A stretch of DNA of 64,000 nucleotides from Pseudomonas sp. GD03919 (lineage in GTDB: Bacteria > Pseudomonadota > Gammaproteobacteria > Pseudomonadales > Pseudomonadaceae), in contig NZ_CP104582.1 of the NCBI RefSeq assembly GCF_029814935.1, positions 3,472,001 to 3,536,000 of the forward strand. Direction: 5' to 3'. This document shows, one piece after another, positions 62,700 to 64,000 of this stretch. The first letter of the stretch is position 1. Each line of letters begins with the position of its first letter. A model generated the notes under the pieces. It worked only from the letters and a program-made list of their open reading frames with translations, made no database searches and was not told where the DNA came from. Position numbers and translations under genes: made by a program.

Positions 62700-62966
62700 T
62701 CAACGAGGGAGCTTCGGCACAATGCCAACCTGCATGCCAAAAGGGTTAAACACATTATTCAGTGTCTGGACAGTCGGGTTGCTCTCATCAAGCTCTAGCT
62801 GCCGCAAGGCTCGCAATGACAGCTTGCACATCTGTGCAAATCTGGCCTGCTGCAAGCCAGTCACTTCCTTGCGCAGGCGTCGCACTGCTCCTCCAATCGT
62901 GATCTCGCCGCTAGCCAACTGCTGCTGCAGCTCATTCAAAATGCGATTGCGCTCAAGAATATCCAT
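62700..62966 (-). CDS. HipB-like XRE-family antitoxin
   Basis: An 88-residue helix-turn-helix protein: GAVRRLRKEVTGLQQARFAQ and LSLRALRQLELDESNPTVQTL form the five-helix XRE fold. The ATG at 62966 shares one base with the stop of the hipA-like gene (TAATG). Here it follows the toxin gene, the reverse of the classic hipBA order. Confidence 0.82.
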   Translation of the reverse strand: MDILERNRILNELQQQLASGEITIGGAVRRLRKEVTGLQQARFAQMCKLSLRALRQLELDESNPTVQTLNNVFNPFGMQVGIVPKLPR

Positions 62967-64000
62967 TAGACCAACCCCCACTGAAACATCCGCTGCTGGA
63001 GATTTCTCAGGGCTATACGAGGGTGACTCATGGTTGAGTCGGGAAGCCCTTGTGCACTCAGCAAGTCAGGTAGCGCGAGGAAGTCCTGAGCTGCCAACCG
63101 CAATCGTTGGAACAGCTCATCGGCATCAACCCATTCTGCGACCTCATCACAGGCCATTCTCCAGTTGACCTCTCCAGCAAGCTCGATGTGCTTTGGCCAC
63201 TTCGTCGTACGCGTAACTCCCTCCTCGTCCATGACCATCGGCGCCAAGTCGTAGATTGGCGCCAACCGAACCCCCTGCTCGCATCGGAGAATCGCCGTGT
63301 TGCGACCGTGGTTGTCTGAGTTACCGAGTATCTGATTCAGCAGGTCACGCCGCATGTATTCAAACACCAGATCTCCGACCTGCTGTTCCTGCCCAACAGC
63401 TCGCCATAATTCGACCAGATTCCCCAGCACGTGCGTGTGCAGCATGTAGCTACCCGCCTCGGTTACACCGCATAGCGAGTACATGGACTCAACGGCAGTT
63501 CGGCTAACCCCTGTGGGGCTAATCTCGCGATCAAAGCGATGCATCCAGAGACTGGGCTTATTGCCCTCCTCCAATGCCAACCCTTCAGCTGCAACCGTAT
63601 CCATTCCGAGCTGCTGGACGGCACGATAGAAGCAGTACTCGCTGCGCAGGATGTCCTGATCGGTCTGACTGGCTTTGTTACGCGCGAACTTCACAAACCA
63701 GTGCTGGGCAGCGTCTGCATCGGGCAGCACAGCATCTGGATGTAAGGCGCCGTGCCGATCTTCAGTCAGCAACAGTTTGGGGGCCTCACCGCCAGCACCT
63801 GTCGCCCCGCCAATGGCTGCGCCCTGCTCATACGCGTACTCCAGGAATTGCGAGTCCCGACTAATAACCTCATCGCGTGTGAAACCCAACACCGGACTGC
63901 CCGTAATCGCCTCGACAGACTCCTTGATACGCAGATTGCCAATTGGCGCAGGTGTGCAACGCCCAAGAAGGTAGAGATCAAGGTTGAGACCCTCGGGCCG
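62966..64000 (-). CDS. HipA-like serine/threonine kinase toxin (5' end outside window)
   Basis: The frame is open to the right edge; about 344 residues are seen. The N-terminal subdomain has LDLYLLGRCTPAPIGNLRI. The kinase core has LLNQILGNSDNHGRNTAI (catalytic D and N) and LAPIYDLAPMV (DFG-like). HipA kinases inactivate tRNA synthetases and cause dormancy. Paired with the HipB-like gene downstream. Confidence 0.88.
   Translation of the reverse strand, partial: RPEGLNLDLYLLGRCTPAPIGNLRIKESVEAITGSPVLGFTRDEVISRDSQFLEYAYEQGAAIGGATGAGGEAPKLLLTEDRHGALHPDAVLPDADAAQHWFVKFARNKASQTDQDILRSEYCFYRAVQQLGMDTVAAEGLALEEGNKPSLWMHRFDREISPTGVSRTAVESMYSLCGVTEAGSYMLHTHVLGNLVELWRAVGQEQQVGDLVFEYMRRDLLNQILGNSDNHGRNTAILRCEQGVRLAPIYDLAPMVMDEEGVTRTTKWPKHIELAGEVNWRMACDEVAEWVDADELFQRLRLAAQDFLALPDLLSAQGLPDSTMSHPRIALRNLQQRMFQWGLV

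Noticed and set aside
1..64000. CRISPR array, rRNA or complete tRNA genes
   Set aside because: No regularly spaced repeats and no full tRNA or rRNA seen; only the tRNA-like 3' end at 59907.

Overview
The window looks like a GC-rich gammaproteobacterial chromosome, most probably Pseudomonas. This is inferred from codon use, the LexA boxes (CTGT-N8-ACAG), the FAN1-type VRR-NUC nuclease, the IS set and the multi-PAS histidine kinases. It is an accessory region: a defence-like genomic island loaded with insertion sequences, followed at about 59.9 kb by the remains of a second island.

Layout. 1-6034: the end of a WYL regulator, then an unrecognised cluster (131-aa helical protein, 216-aa protein, tandem AAA+ ATPase, WYL regulator, PD-(D/E)XK nuclease-like protein). 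6388-9915: a Gabija system (gajA, gajB). 10087-16043: an SOS-type repair block (FAN1-like VRR-NUC nuclease, DinG/XPD-like helicase with an N-terminal nuclease-like motif, umuD, umuC) with two LexA boxes. 16053-16922: tyrosine recombinase. 17184-26879: an Eleos-like (LeoBC/LeoA) dynamin cluster whose leoA is split by an IS5-family element. 27010-34591 (minus strand): AddAB/RecB-like helicase-nuclease pair, a 185-aa protein, a Sel1-repeat protein and a coupled 55-aa protein. 34675-40488: WYL regulator, several unrecognised proteins and a HEPN protein split by an IS66 element. 40849-53764 (minus strand): a seven-gene phosphorelay operon with four histidine kinases, CheY, Hpt-REC-REC-GGDEF and REC-HDOD. 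53893-55570: IS1182. 55792-59589: Fic / inositol-phosphatase-like / AbrB-like operon, its last gene split by a second IS5 copy. 59907-62604: tRNA-3'-end-like sequence, AlpA, truncated DUF3987 gene, and IS21/IS30/IS66 debris with a pRiA4-ORF3 passenger. 62700-64000: hipA/hipB-like pair leaving the window.

How it fits together. The main observation is a shared 19-bp palindrome, TGCGACA-N5-TGTCGCA, found at 970, 2119, 17184, 34637 and 35669, with a weaker copy at 33034. Each lies about 43-51 bp upstream of a start codon (20 bp for the regulator at 34675). The sites stand in front of the AAA+ cluster, the Eleos-like cluster, the helicase-nuclease operon and the 35.7-kb cluster. Three complete WYL regulators in these clusters share an R-T-[IV]-[EQ]-R-D-L recognition helix. 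I infer one coordinately controlled multi-module defence regulon. Gabija and the SOS block carry no such site. Three genes (leoA, HEPN, AbrB-like) are cut by IS elements with exact target duplications; removing the element and one duplication restores each reading frame, so these are recent insertions.
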